From assembly GCA_902773475.1 (NCBI GenBank), contig CACYEO010000078.1, forward strand, positions 1 to 27,725: 27,725 bases of DNA, written 5' to 3'. A program made the translations under genes and the position numbers. Shown one piece after another: positions 18,701 to 26,653 of this stretch (the first letter of the stretch is position 1; every line of letters starts with the position of its first letter). Source of the stretch: an uncultured bacterium. GTDB taxonomy: Bacteria; Verrucomicrobiota; Kiritimatiellia; RFP12; UBA1067. Below the pieces are notes generated by a model. It saw only the letters and a list, made by a program, of their open reading frames with translations, had not been told where the DNA came from and did no database searches.

Positions 18701-21303
18701 GCGGCTTTCGAGGAATCGGTTATCGTCACGGGCAGTTCGGCGGCGGTGAGCATCGGATAGTATTCTTCCGCCGCGTTGAAGTCGAAGTCGGATACCGAAT
18801 CTAGAACGATGGAGAATTCGCGCACATCCGCGAATGAATCGATCAGGTCGGGCAGTATCCGCACTTCAATGGTTTTGACCGAGCCGTCGCCGTCTTCCCA
18901 TTCAACCGTCCCCGACGCCGCGACATAGTCTTTCTCCGGCTTTGCGGAGCCTTCGCGCGTCGTCCAGCGCACGCGCACCCTGCCTTCCTTGGACGTTCTC
19001 GAAAGCTTCACCGCGAGCGTCCCCGCCTTTTCGCCCGCCGTATACGCCTTCTTGTCCGGCTTTATCAGGCCGACAGCGCAGCTTCTCGCGTTCAGCGTGT
19101 ATGCGGCGTCGCCGTCTTCGCCGGCGGCTTTCCGCACGGCGATGTAGTATGTGGCGTTTTCCAGGCCGTATATGCGCGATTCCGTTCCGGAGTCGATCTG
19201 TTCGCCCTTGAATCCGCCGCCGGATATCTTGCAGTTGCGGTATATCGTCATTTCGGGCGAGCCTTCGGAGACGTCGAGCGCGAAATCGTAGACGGTTCCG
19301 GTCTTCACCTGGAACTTGAACCAGTCCGCATCGTCGCCCTGCCACAGGCTGCGTCCGGCGGATACGGGTTTGGCGTATGCGGGCGCGATGTTCGCGGCGC
19401 CTGCGGCGGTGTCGTCCTTCGGGTCTGCCGTGTCGCTGTATTTCAGCGTGATTTCCTTGCGGCCGCCGCCGCCTGCCTGTATCTGCACGGTCTGGTCTGC
19501 GGGTTTGTTCCAGTCTTTCACTGCGGAGGCCTGCACTGTCGCAGACGTCCCCGCTTTGAGCAGGATTTCCGCCCCCGGGCCGTATTTGCCGTTCGCTTCG
19601 CCTTTTAGATTCCACATTCCCCCGGGAGCGCCTTTGATGTCCACCTTCAGGAAGCCGTAGCCGTCGCCGTCCACCCACGCGTAGAGGCTGTAGGGGTAGT
19701 CCACGCCTTTCCCGCCGGGCAGGGATGCGCGGACGTAGTATGTCGCATTCGCCGGCGCGAGGAATTCCGCTCCTTCCTGCGGGTCTCCAAGGTCTTTGAC
19801 GAGCGTCGCCGTCCCTTTGGAATCGACGGAATACACCGAAAGGTTCATCGGCCTTTCGGGGACGTATGCGCCGCTTTCCGCTTTCAGGTTGTATCCTATT
19901 CCCTTTCGCGCGCCGAGGATGAACCAGTCTTCCGTGTTGGCCGCGCCGAACGCCGTGGCGCTTCCGTCCGCCTTCGTCTGCAGCGCGCCTTCCGTCGCAG
20001 CGTCCCCAAGCGCGAATTTGAGCGTGTTGCCGCCGGCGGGCGTGTCGTCGGCTTCCGGTTCGCATACGCCGAGGTTCGTGTAGAGGATGCTCCCGGAAAC
20101 AGTCTCCGCCCCGGGATTGTCCATAAGGTCGAGATCGCGCTGGCACACGCCGACATAGTACGTGCCGGTCTTGTCCGGTTTAACCGCAATGCGCTGTCCG
20201 TATACCCCCGGAGCTTTGAATTCGTTCGCCGCCAGAACGGTTCCGGCGGAATCGTATATTTCCATCACGCACGGCGTGTCCGACTGGAATTCCGTTTCGA
20301 AAAGCGCAAGCTCGCCCGCCTTCAGATTGACGGCGAAGAGACTTGTGTCGATCGTCTCGTCGTAGAACTCGTCGTTCGAATCGTTCCGCGCGCCCGCTTC
20401 GACATTCTGCGCCGCTCCGTCTTCAAGGATCCCCGCGAGCGGATGCGCAGAAACGGGGCGTCCCTGGTCGATCGATCCCGTCACCGTAAACGCGCCGCCG
20501 CTTTCGCCGTCCACGATCAGCAGGTACGTCCCGGCTTTTTCCGCCACGACGGACAGGATGAGCGTGCCCGCATCGACGTCTGCAATCTGTGTCGTGCGCG
20601 GGGGGTCGAGGTTTGAATCTTCGGGGACTTCGATGTCAGCGTTCGAGAAATCGCCGGAAACCGTGAATTTGCAGCGCTGTCCCGCCGCCAGCGCCACAGT
20701 GAAGCAGTAGTTGCCGTCGATGGTGATGTTCGCTTTCTTCGTCACGCTTTTGCCTTCCGCCAAAGCCCCGAACTGTGCGGGTTTTTCGATTACGCCCTGC
20801 GGTATGGTTTCTTTCACTATGCTTTGGGACGAAGAAAGGGATACGGTCGCGCCGCCGTCTCCTTCCAGCACAAGATAGTATGCCGATGCGGAATATACGG
20901 TTGGATCGTCGTCGTCGGGATCTGCGACGAGCCAGGCCCCGATCCAATCGTCTTTTGTCACGAACAGCCGTTCCGTGGTGTCGGATCTTACGTCGGTTTC
21001 GCTCATGGAAAGCTGCGAGTCCCAGTTGTCGCCGCTATCCTTGTAGATGAACATAAGCGACATTGCGGTGGTTCCGTATTCGGCCGGAGTGTCCGTGACG
21101 AACGTGTAGTCCGACCCTTTTTTGGGCGTTATTTTGAAAACGGCTCGTCCATTCCCGTCGAGTTTGGCCGAGACCGTCTTTCCTATCGAATACGATTTCG
21201 CCCCTGCGTAGTCGTTTTTGTCGTACATGTCTTCCGCGAAAGCGGCCGCCGGAAGGAGGATTGCGGACATCGCCGCAACTGCAGGCCAGAGTTGTTTTTT
21301 CAT
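15754..21303 (-). CDS. Giant exported PPC / Calx-beta / He_PIG protein
   Basis: The gene encodes 1849 residues with a clear signal peptide (1-23, cleavage after AAAFA). It has no N-terminal thioredoxin domain, unlike its two operon relatives. Five pre-peptidase C-terminal (PPC)-like beta domains can be made out at about 24-155, 165-278, 295-408, 416-543 and 628-742, recognisable by repeated ADWFKFQV- and TYYIAVR-type strands. Calx-beta-like domains follow (742-862, 869-995). Next come a jellyroll-like domain (1018-1115), a fibronectin-like region with a CPGC pair (Cys1199, Cys1202), a He_PIG domain (1277-1348, LPDGMKLDPATGEVSG) and the shared C-terminal beta modules (from 1355 and 1505). The last part (1780-1789) has the GSFKHKGVMV strand. 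The ATG is 39 bases after the previous stop with AAAGG nine bases upstream; the stop is TAA. No catalytic domain is visible. A structural or ligand-binding surface role is inferred. Confidence 0.93.
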   Translation of the reverse strand: MKKQLWPAVAAMSAILLPAAAFAEDMYDKNDYAGAKSYSIGKTVSAKLDGNGRAVFKITPKKGSDYTFVTDTPAEYGTTAMSLMFIYKDSGDNWDSQLSMSETDVRSDTTERLFVTKDDWIGAWLVADPDDDDPTVYSASAYYLVLEGDGGATVSLSSSQSIVKETIPQGVIEKPAQFGALAEGKSVTKKANITIDGNYCFTVALAAGQRCKFTVSGDFSNADIEVPEDSNLDPPRTTQIADVDAGTLILSVVAEKAGTYLLIVDGESGGAFTVTGSIDQGRPVSAHPLAGILEDGAAQNVEAGARNDSNDEFYDETIDTSLFAVNLKAGELALFETEFQSDTPCVMEIYDSAGTVLAANEFKAPGVYGQRIAVKPDKTGTYYVGVCQRDLDLMDNPGAETVSGSILYTNLGVCEPEADDTPAGGNTLKFALGDAATEGALQTKADGSATAFGAANTEDWFILGARKGIGYNLKAESGAYVPERPMNLSVYSVDSKGTATLVKDLGDPQEGAEFLAPANATYYVRASLPGGKGVDYPYSLYAWVDGDGYGFLKVDIKGAPGGMWNLKGEANGKYGPGAEILLKAGTSATVQASAVKDWNKPADQTVQIQAGGGGRKEITLKYSDTADPKDDTAAGAANIAPAYAKPVSAGRSLWQGDDADWFKFQVKTGTVYDFALDVSEGSPEMTIYRNCKISGGGFKGEQIDSGTESRIYGLENATYYIAVRKAAGEDGDAAYTLNARSCAVGLIKPDKKAYTAGEKAGTLAVKLSRTSKEGRVRVRWTTREGSAKPEKDYVAASGTVEWEDGDGSVKTIEVRILPDLIDSFADVREFSIVLDSVSDFDFNAAEEYYPMLTAAELPVTITDSSKAAPGVLSIAACGESMEEFAKPASPAFTVAAGEEAVLWIARTGGSDMPVGASVTVSAAQKDGDTFVDAEPQEIWWEDGDTETKAVRIQTMRPTDGYFADRKFTVKIAALKSDGAGTPQTRPSSAAVTVTDGETSKTFAEYAASYGKASGTAVKASGLWHFDAAGTLRSDILPAKGKTEITFSATGPGHLAFTPRVESGGEEYSLSCQIGGTGIEAADGERIERWISGAGRTDVKLSLQSAQGGCRMELEQQEDGSPFLWEPLETPAAVQPAFGENQLQAPGAVHLEWSAQESERTVYLLYIDKDRKKIGTGEALVSSLSGNKPAAPYLRETKFCPGCEGLSFDGNAAYFWRVDSAMLDDSGEIALVNTNKAVWTFKTAANGAPVAEAGQGADSTGADFAELAESGETAKLVQGVAASIPFTAQGDGLKWGLVKGAKLPDGMKLDPATGEVSGAPLKTGLYSFAVYPYSGNVQGAATAFSVEVESPGMAAGKFNGLLETEDPAISEDPDFANLSIGSFSLTAAESGSLSAKAVLGTASHVFTAKNWDETALQDGAQILGATLYAKPQTLLGAQYTNTLHIAARRGGTNDWDAIDAPLEVELTVSMLSADKKSVIENVTWTGTARRDNSALKHVTAQMADFAGYYTITLDAADAPDGAPQGNGYLTATLDAKGSVKVAGSLADGSTFSCSAAAAFVSENGEYGEKTVLAPVYSAKGKAAFGGWLRLRLEPAANATLDGQEIRGGADVPVAAAGSRFIWIDAGDAAWDGMEATGFLETLEPAGGWYSTVVNLMAYYRNHYMYLTDPEETGSLPYTLLEQTGGAWEFSAWPGRNFNPEDGRASGLYLDIGAKGPVAEKTSLAYAVDGSGRRTQLADWAGSANPCKFTIAFKAPTGEFSGSFDIYASLYGDSGEETAQKKLGSFKHKGVMVMARDPASSLLATDAAMSGFYLAPAKVKDEETGKTFTWNASYKLLFGLETREAVAEGLQ

Positions 21304-21342
21304 GTCGTATCGCCTTTCGTTTCGTATTGCCTCATTGCAGCG

Positions 21343-24300
21343 TCAGTCGGCCGCGGCCGGTTCTGCGGTCCAACCGCCCGCTCCGTCTCTTTCGAAGCGG
21401 ATTGTCCAGAATCGTCTGCCGTATTTGTCTGCCAGTGTCGCGAGCGGCGCGTCTTCGCCGTCTTTGAAGAATACCGGTGCGCTTTGCGAAAACGCGCGGT
21501 TTCCGATTTTCCCGGCGACCGCCGCCGTGCCGCCGGCCGAAATCCTGAACGCAAGCGCTACAGGCGATTCGCCGTCTGTCGCCTCCAGCACCGCCCTGCC
21601 ACCGGGCAGATCCGCGTACAGCGCGAAATTCCCGGTAAGCGGCCTGTCCGCCCATCCGTTGCGCCCGCCTTCCGCGAAGACTTCCCCGCCGGCGGATATT
21701 GTCCAGAAGCCCCGGTCGTCGATGGACAGTTCCGCGTCTTCTATGATGTTCCGCCCGCCTTTGCGGATGTCGAACACGGCCGAGCCGTCTTCCAGGGTTC
21801 CCGTGAATGTCGCCGTTTTGCCGTCGCAGAGCGTGAATTTCCCCGAAACGCGCCCGTTTGCCGTCGCTGTAAACGTCACAGGCCCGCCCGCGTCCCCGAG
21901 GCTGCCCTCGCCGTTGAACGTGCCTGTCCGGTAGAATGCGGCGGACGGTGCGTATTCAATGTCCTCTTCGGAGATTTCAAACCAGGAATCCGCGGATTCC
22001 GCCGTGAACGTGAATGTTACGCGTTGGGTTCCCCAGGGAATCGCGATGGAATGCACGCCGCCGTCTTCGTCCGGTTCCGCTGTTTTTCCGCCGATTTTCA
22101 CGTCAAGCGTTCCGCTGCCGTGGACGGTGCCTTTCCAGAACAGCGTACCTTCGCCTTTCAGCGTCAGCAGGGCCGTTGCGCTCTTGCGCGCCGCAAGCGT
22201 TTTCGTGCGGATCGCGCCGTCTGAAGTCGCGTACCACCCGTTTGCGCCGGCCGAAAACGGCAGGCGGGTTTTCGGCTGCCTGTATTGCGACAGCGGGATG
22301 TCGTCGTCTATGATCGAAAACGTCATGGACGAGCGTCCGGTTTTGGCGCTTTTTTCGTTTGTCGAAAGCGTCAGTTTCGCGGAGGTGCGCGGTTTGCATT
22401 CTCCGTCGGAGGCGGGAATGTCGATTTCTATCCATTTCTCCGTTTCAAGATCTTCGAATACCGCCGTTCCTGCTGTTGTCCTGTCCGCCCACGAGAGCGT
22501 CGCCGTCACCGTGCCGGCGCGGTCGCCCGTGCGCGCGATCTTCACTGCGGCTTTCCGTCCAGCCGTCACTGTCGCGGCGGCGCTCCTGTATGCGTTGGTC
22601 TTGCCGTCCGCCGCCCAGCCGTCGATGTTGAAAGTCCCAGCCTCGCCGGCGTCGGCCTCCAGGACTATTACCTCGGTTTCGGTCGTTTCGCCGGGGATCG
22701 CGTCTGATGCCGAGAAGTCGAGGACTATTTTGAACGTTTCGTAGAGGCCTTCGTATTCCGGCAGGAGTTTTTTCAATGGAACCGACACGTACGTAACGCT
22801 TGAAGTGGGGCTGTTTTCGTTCCATGAAAGCGTCTTTTCCACCATTGCGAAATCTTCACCGGCGACCGCCGTCCCGTCCGCCGTTTTCACGACCACGGAC
22901 ACGTCTGTCGGCGTTTCCATGCTGCATTTCACGCCTACCGCCACGGAAGACGCCAGTTCGCTCGTTATTATCTGCGTCTCTTCGAGCGATATGGTTGCGG
23001 GAACCCATTCGCGGTACGAGAAAGAGTACATTACGCATTCCGGCGCGCCGTCGCGTTTTGCAAACGTGATTTTCGCCGTGCCGTCGGCTGCGGGAACGAA
23101 GCGGTACGACACCCCGAAACACTCTTCCGCCGAAATTTCCTTCTGCGCGCCGTCTGCCGTCAGGAACGCCGTGAACGGAGGCTCTTCCGTTTCCGGGTAG
23201 ACCTTGTCCACGCGGAATGCGTATTCGGTTCCTCCTCTCACGTCGAACTCGAACACGTCTTCCGTGTCCGATCCGTTAAGTGTCGCCTGTATTTTGGCGC
23301 TCCTTTTCGCAGGCGGATCGAGTTTCGCCGGGCCGTCGCCGTCGTATGCGTCGTACTCGGGCATTGATGACGAGACTGTGAGCCTTGCGGCTTGCATTTG
23401 CGGATCCGCCGCGTAGGTCGGCGCTTCCGTCCCGGGATCCGCGATTTCAAGCGATATGGCGGCGTCCGCCGTCCAGAATCCGCCGTCGGCGCCTATCGAC
23501 AGCGTTATCTCCGCCTTGTCCGATCCGGCGGCGAATGTCGCGTTCAGCGTGCCGGATCCTACGCGCGGATCGTTGCTTGAAACAGTCACCGGAACCGTCA
23601 CGGCCTCTTCAAGGTTTTTTGCGCGCTTCAGCGCAACCGTGAATTTCTGCGACCCTGCCGCGGGTGAGACGGCTGAAAGTTCAGTGCTCTCGAATCCCGC
23701 CACGGGCAGCACCCATTCCTGCCATGCGAGCGAATACCGGTAGACCGCCTTGGAATCCGCTGCGGTTCCGTCCTCGACCTTGACAAGGAGTTCGCCGTCG
23801 TTTTCCTGGACGAACCGGAAAGGCGTCTTTGCAAGCGCTGGCAGATCCGTTCTGCACACCTCTGAGGTTGCGGAGCCCGAAACGGAATAGACCGCGACCG
23901 AGGGGGCCGGCGATCCGGCCGGGCGTGCTGAATAGTCCGGGGCTTTTATCTGGTACGTGCGTCCGGCCGATACGGGCGAAAGCCGGTAGCAGTCTGTCTT
24001 GTCCGACGGGCCGACGGTGCCGGCTCCCGATGTGGCCGTCTCGTCGGACATTTCGCACTGCCGCGCCGTTTCGGGCGTATTGTCGTCCGTGGCCGTTTCC
24101 TTGTCAAGGTCGATTATAGTCACGGCCGCCGATGTGTCGTTCCCTTCCCCGGTGTCTTCGCCCGACACCGAAATATAGAACGTCTTGTCGCCCTGCGCGC
24201 CTGGGATGTCGATTATCTGTATTCTGAAGACAGCCTTGTCCGAGCCTGCGGCGAATGTCACATTCGTCCCGGAAACCCTGTAGTCCGTTCCGGGCTTTGC

Positions 24301-25347
24301 CGTGCCGGGCGTCACCGCAAGCGTAGCGACCGCCGGGTCGGCGGGCCGTCCGCTCCGGACGATGTCCACTGAAAGCGTCCCGGCGTCTTCGTTCACCTTG
24401 ATTTCCCGGGCGGGAATCGAAAAGACGAGATTTTCGAAAAGTCTGTACGCGAGTTTGTACGAGGCCCCGCCTTTGCCTGCGGGATACGATACCGATACGA
24501 GGATTTCATCCGTTTCCGCCGCCGGCGGCGCGTTGTCGCGCGGTGTGAACAGAACTCCCGCCGCGAGCGCGTCCGCCGTTTCTGAAAGGATTTTCGTCCG
24601 CGTTGTCGCGTTCGATACCGTAATCGCCGGCGCTGCGGTCTCCCATGCAAGGTCGCGCACTTCAAGACGGTACCTTTCCCCGGTCTTGCAGGACATTTTG
24701 AACCAGTCCGCCCTGTCCGGCGAATCCGCCTCAGGGTAGAGCGTGTGTTCGCCTGTCACGGCTTCGCTCCCGTCGGCCGGGATGTCGAGCACGGTCGCCC
24801 CTCCGGGCGTGTCGTCCCTTGGATCGTCGTCGTCGGGCGAATCCGCCGAATATTCCGCGAACTGTTTCGAGATGAAGTCGATGTACCAGTCCACGCTTTT
24901 TCCCGCCGCCTGTATGGTCGTGCTTTTGGTGCGTTTTCTGGACGCCGCTTCGTCTTCGCCGGGCTTGTTCCAGTAGACCGAAAAGCGCGGCAGCGTACCG
25001 CCGCCCACAAGGTTCAGAAAGTTTGTTAGCTGCTTGGGCGTCCAGTTCCCGGCTATCGCCTGCACCTTGCAGAAGTAGTACGGCTGCGCGGAGACCCAGT
25101 TCTGGAATTTCTCGTTTGTGAAAACGTCCTTGTTGAACGCGTTGCAGTAGGTGCACCCGGTGGAAGAGCCCAAAAGCACCACGGGAACGTGGTCGCGGTT
25201 GGCGATTTTGATTATTTCGTCGAAATTCGAATTCCATTCGCCCAATTTCGGCGTTCCGGCGGAAACCGTAACGTTCACGGCTCCGCTCGCCGCCGCGAAC
25301 GATGCGATTGCGGCGAACGCCGCCGCCAGAGTTTTTGCGTATTTCAT
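21343..25347 (-). CDS. Exported thioredoxin-fold protein with alternating PPC and Calx-beta domains
   Basis: The gene encodes 1334 residues. The start at 25347 is chosen over an open frame reaching 25470 because it gives a proper signal peptide (MKYAKTLAAAFAAIASFAAA) and has AAGGAGGG five bases upstream. Its ATG overlaps the TGA of the preceding foldase gene (ATGA), so translation is probably coupled. A thioredoxin-like domain (about 25-165) carries CTYC (Cys65, Cys68), a third Cys93 in PYYFC and a cis-proline-like LP at 119-120. Then PPC-like and Calx-beta-like domains alternate: PPC 176-305, Calx 308-415, PPC 417-540, Calx 545-660, PPC 673-780, Calx 785-895, and another Calx-like 905-1015. 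A jellyroll-like domain (1035-1130) and the shared C-terminal modules (from 1142 and 1238) close the protein. Extracytoplasmic redox activity plus calcium-dependent binding is the family-based expectation. Confidence 0.93.
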   Translation of the reverse strand: MKYAKTLAAAFAAIASFAAASGAVNVTVSAGTPKLGEWNSNFDEIIKIANRDHVPVVLLGSSTGCTYCNAFNKDVFTNEKFQNWVSAQPYYFCKVQAIAGNWTPKQLTNFLNLVGGGTLPRFSVYWNKPGEDEAASRKRTKSTTIQAAGKSVDWYIDFISKQFAEYSADSPDDDDPRDDTPGGATVLDIPADGSEAVTGEHTLYPEADSPDRADWFKMSCKTGERYRLEVRDLAWETAAPAITVSNATTRTKILSETADALAAGVLFTPRDNAPPAAETDEILVSVSYPAGKGGASYKLAYRLFENLVFSIPAREIKVNEDAGTLSVDIVRSGRPADPAVATLAVTPGTAKPGTDYRVSGTNVTFAAGSDKAVFRIQIIDIPGAQGDKTFYISVSGEDTGEGNDTSAAVTIIDLDKETATDDNTPETARQCEMSDETATSGAGTVGPSDKTDCYRLSPVSAGRTYQIKAPDYSARPAGSPAPSVAVYSVSGSATSEVCRTDLPALAKTPFRFVQENDGELLVKVEDGTAADSKAVYRYSLAWQEWVLPVAGFESTELSAVSPAAGSQKFTVALKRAKNLEEAVTVPVTVSSNDPRVGSGTLNATFAAGSDKAEITLSIGADGGFWTADAAISLEIADPGTEAPTYAADPQMQAARLTVSSSMPEYDAYDGDGPAKLDPPAKRSAKIQATLNGSDTEDVFEFDVRGGTEYAFRVDKVYPETEEPPFTAFLTADGAQKEISAEECFGVSYRFVPAADGTAKITFAKRDGAPECVMYSFSYREWVPATISLEETQIITSELASSVAVGVKCSMETPTDVSVVVKTADGTAVAGEDFAMVEKTLSWNENSPTSSVTYVSVPLKKLLPEYEGLYETFKIVLDFSASDAIPGETTETEVIVLEADAGEAGTFNIDGWAADGKTNAYRSAAATVTAGRKAAVKIARTGDRAGTVTATLSWADRTTAGTAVFEDLETEKWIEIDIPASDGECKPRTSAKLTLSTNEKSAKTGRSSMTFSIIDDDIPLSQYRQPKTRLPFSAGANGWYATSDGAIRTKTLAARKSATALLTLKGEGTLFWKGTVHGSGTLDVKIGGKTAEPDEDGGVHSIAIPWGTQRVTFTFTAESADSWFEISEEDIEYAPSAAFYRTGTFNGEGSLGDAGGPVTFTATANGRVSGKFTLCDGKTATFTGTLEDGSAVFDIRKGGRNIIEDAELSIDDRGFWTISAGGEVFAEGGRNGWADRPLTGNFALYADLPGGRAVLEATDGESPVALAFRISAGGTAAVAGKIGNRAFSQSAPVFFKDGEDAPLATLADKYGRRFWTIRFERDGAGGWTAEPAAAD

Positions 25348-26570
25348 TTTGACCCTCCTTGTGTTCTCCCGGATGAAGACGCGCCGGCGGGCTTTCCTTT
25401 CGCGTTCTTTGCGGACTCCGCGGCTTTGCGCCGCGCCCGCCGGGCTTTCTGCCCGGCCTCGTCCCAGCAAAGTCCGTGGGGAAAGACCACGCCGTGTTTT
25501 TTCATCAGTTCAAACGCTTTCGGTATGACGATTTCATTGTTCTTGCGCATCCTTATGTCCTGCCGCAATTCGTTCTTGTCCGGCGTTTCGTATCCCAGGT
25601 CTTTCTTTATGGAAACCCGCCATCCGGTGTACAGCGCGGGCGTCATCGCCGTGCGGTCGCGCACGGATTCCATTTTGTAGAGGTCGTACGATTCCGACGT
25701 CTCCACCGGCTGCGACCATTCGCCGTCCGCGCCGCGAAGCGCCGCCGCGACGGCCTCGGGATCCTCGAAGGACATTGCCGGCGCGTCTGCGAAACGCTCC
25801 ACTTCGAAATCTTTCGGAATCAGCTTCCGGTTCTCCTCGCTGTCGTCGCCGAATGTTATCTTCCGCCTTATCATGAATTCGCGGACGTCCGTAATCAGCG
25901 ATTTGTACAGGACGTTGGACTGCATGCATTCCTCGTTCAGCCGCTTCAGTCCGTCGCTCAATTCGTCCACTTCCTTCTGTGAAACTTCAAGGGAATTCGA
26001 GAAAGTCTGCGAAAAGTATTTGGCGAGCACAGCCTCTTCGCGGATGGCGCGCTCTGCGGCGGCGGGTCCGCCCGGCCGCTTTGCGGCGAATTCTTCAAAC
26101 GTCATCTTGCGCGATTTGGCCAGCGATTCGTAGATTTTGCGCGCGTTTTCGATATCTTTCTCTTCCGGGACGGTTCCGCGTTCCTCCGCGTCTATCAGGA
26201 ATGCGTTCCTGTAGAGGAACGGATATACAACGTCCCACCCGGCCTGCCGCGAATATCCCTTCCAGCGTTTTTCGGCGTCCCGGGGGTTTTTTATCTTTGA
26301 AAACACGGCATTTTTCAGATCGTCCAGCCGCGTTGCGAATTCTTCCTTCGAAAGCCGCCTTGATCCGACCGCCGCGATTGTGGCGCCGGCGGGAAGCTCG
26401 CTCCAGACGGAATCTTCTTCGTTTGTCGTGAAGCGTCCCGGAACCGGTGCGGAGTTTTCGGGCGCGGCGGCTCCGGCGGGGGCCGTTTCCGGGGCGTCGC
26501 CGGTTTCCGCGCCGCAGCCGGCGGCAAGTACGAGCGCCGCGATTGCGGCGAAACGCGTTTTCATGTTCAT
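25344..26570 (-). CDS. SurA/PrsA-like foldase lipoprotein
   Basis: The gene encodes 408 residues from the ATG at 26570. This start is preferred because AGGAG lies seven bases upstream and the lipobox LAAGC (Cys19) follows at a normal distance; an in-frame ATG at 26612 lies inside the upstream terminator and is rejected. After a proline/alanine-rich linker, residues 64-82 (ATIAAVGSRRLSKEEFATRL) resemble the start of SurA-type N-terminal chaperone domains. Helical segments fill 85-250. Residues 255-305 (MSFEDPEAVAAALRG, WSQPVETSESYDLYKM) resemble the second half of a parvulin prolyl isomerase, but the domain looks degenerate and catalysis is doubtful. The C-terminus (375-408) is basic and low in complexity. 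As first gene of the operon, overlapping the next by ATGA, it is well placed to act as dedicated chaperone for the giant exported proteins; that role is inference. Confidence 0.85.
   Translation of the reverse strand: MNMKTRFAAIAALVLAAGCGAETGDAPETAPAGAAAPENSAPVPGRFTTNEEDSVWSELPAGATIAAVGSRRLSKEEFATRLDDLKNAVFSKIKNPRDAEKRWKGYSRQAGWDVVYPFLYRNAFLIDAEERGTVPEEKDIENARKIYESLAKSRKMTFEEFAAKRPGGPAAAERAIREEAVLAKYFSQTFSNSLEVSQKEVDELSDGLKRLNEECMQSNVLYKSLITDVREFMIRRKITFGDDSEENRKLIPKDFEVERFADAPAMSFEDPEAVAAALRGADGEWSQPVETSESYDLYKMESVRDRTAMTPALYTGWRVSIKKDLGYETPDKNELRQDIRMRKNNEIVIPKAFELMKKHGVVFPHGLCWDEAGQKARRARRKAAESAKNAKGKPAGASSSGRTQGGSK
25353..25360 (-). promoter_or_regulatory. Strong Shine-Dalgarno fixing the thioredoxin/PPC/Calx-beta start
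   Basis: On the minus strand AAGGAGGG lies five bases before the ATG at 25347, inside the 3' end of the foldase gene. It is the best ribosome binding site seen in the window and decides the start against the longer open frame to 25470. Confidence 0.8.
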
Positions 26571-26577
26571 GCCGTCT

Positions 26578-26582
26578 CTCCT
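26578..26582 (-). promoter_or_regulatory. Shine-Dalgarno fixing the foldase lipoprotein start
   Basis: On the minus strand AGGAG sits seven bases before the ATG at 26570. A second in-frame ATG at 26564 would be 13 bases away, so 26570 is preferred. Confidence 0.65.
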
Positions 26583-26593
26583 GTATAAAGCAA

Positions 26594-26623
26594 GGGCGGG
26601 AAAAGTTCTCACTTCCCCCGCCC
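26594..26623 (-). terminator. Intrinsic terminator with GAGA tetraloop
   Basis: Read on the minus strand this is a 13-bp stem (26611-26623 with 26594-26606) containing two G-U pairs, closed by a GAGA (GNRA) tetraloop and followed by TTGCTTTAT. It lies 47 bases after the stop of the cysteine-rich secreted protein gene and ends 23 bases before the foldase ATG. It should end the upstream transcript. Because so little space remains before the next gene, it may also act as an attenuator that meters readthrough into the operon. Confidence 0.8.
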
Positions 26624-26630
26624 CTTTTCA

Positions 26631-26653
26631 GGCTTGGATCATCCGATCAAGCC
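26631..26653 (-). other. Inverted repeat before the terminator
   Basis: On the minus strand GGCTTG pairs with CAAGCC, and ATC pairs with GAT further in, leaving one bulged C and a GGAT loop. The element lies between the stop of the secreted protein gene and the terminator. It may stabilise the 3' end, form an alternative structure with the terminator, or be a protein site; no T run follows it. Confidence 0.35.

Noticed and set aside
25348..25470. Longer N-terminus for the 1334-residue thioredoxin-fold protein
   Set aside because: The extra 41 residues are charged and hide the signal peptide, and the strong Shine-Dalgarno points to 25347.
26571..26612. Longer N-terminus for the foldase lipoprotein
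   Set aside because: The ATG at 26612 lies inside the terminator stem, and the lipobox spacing and AGGAG support 26570.
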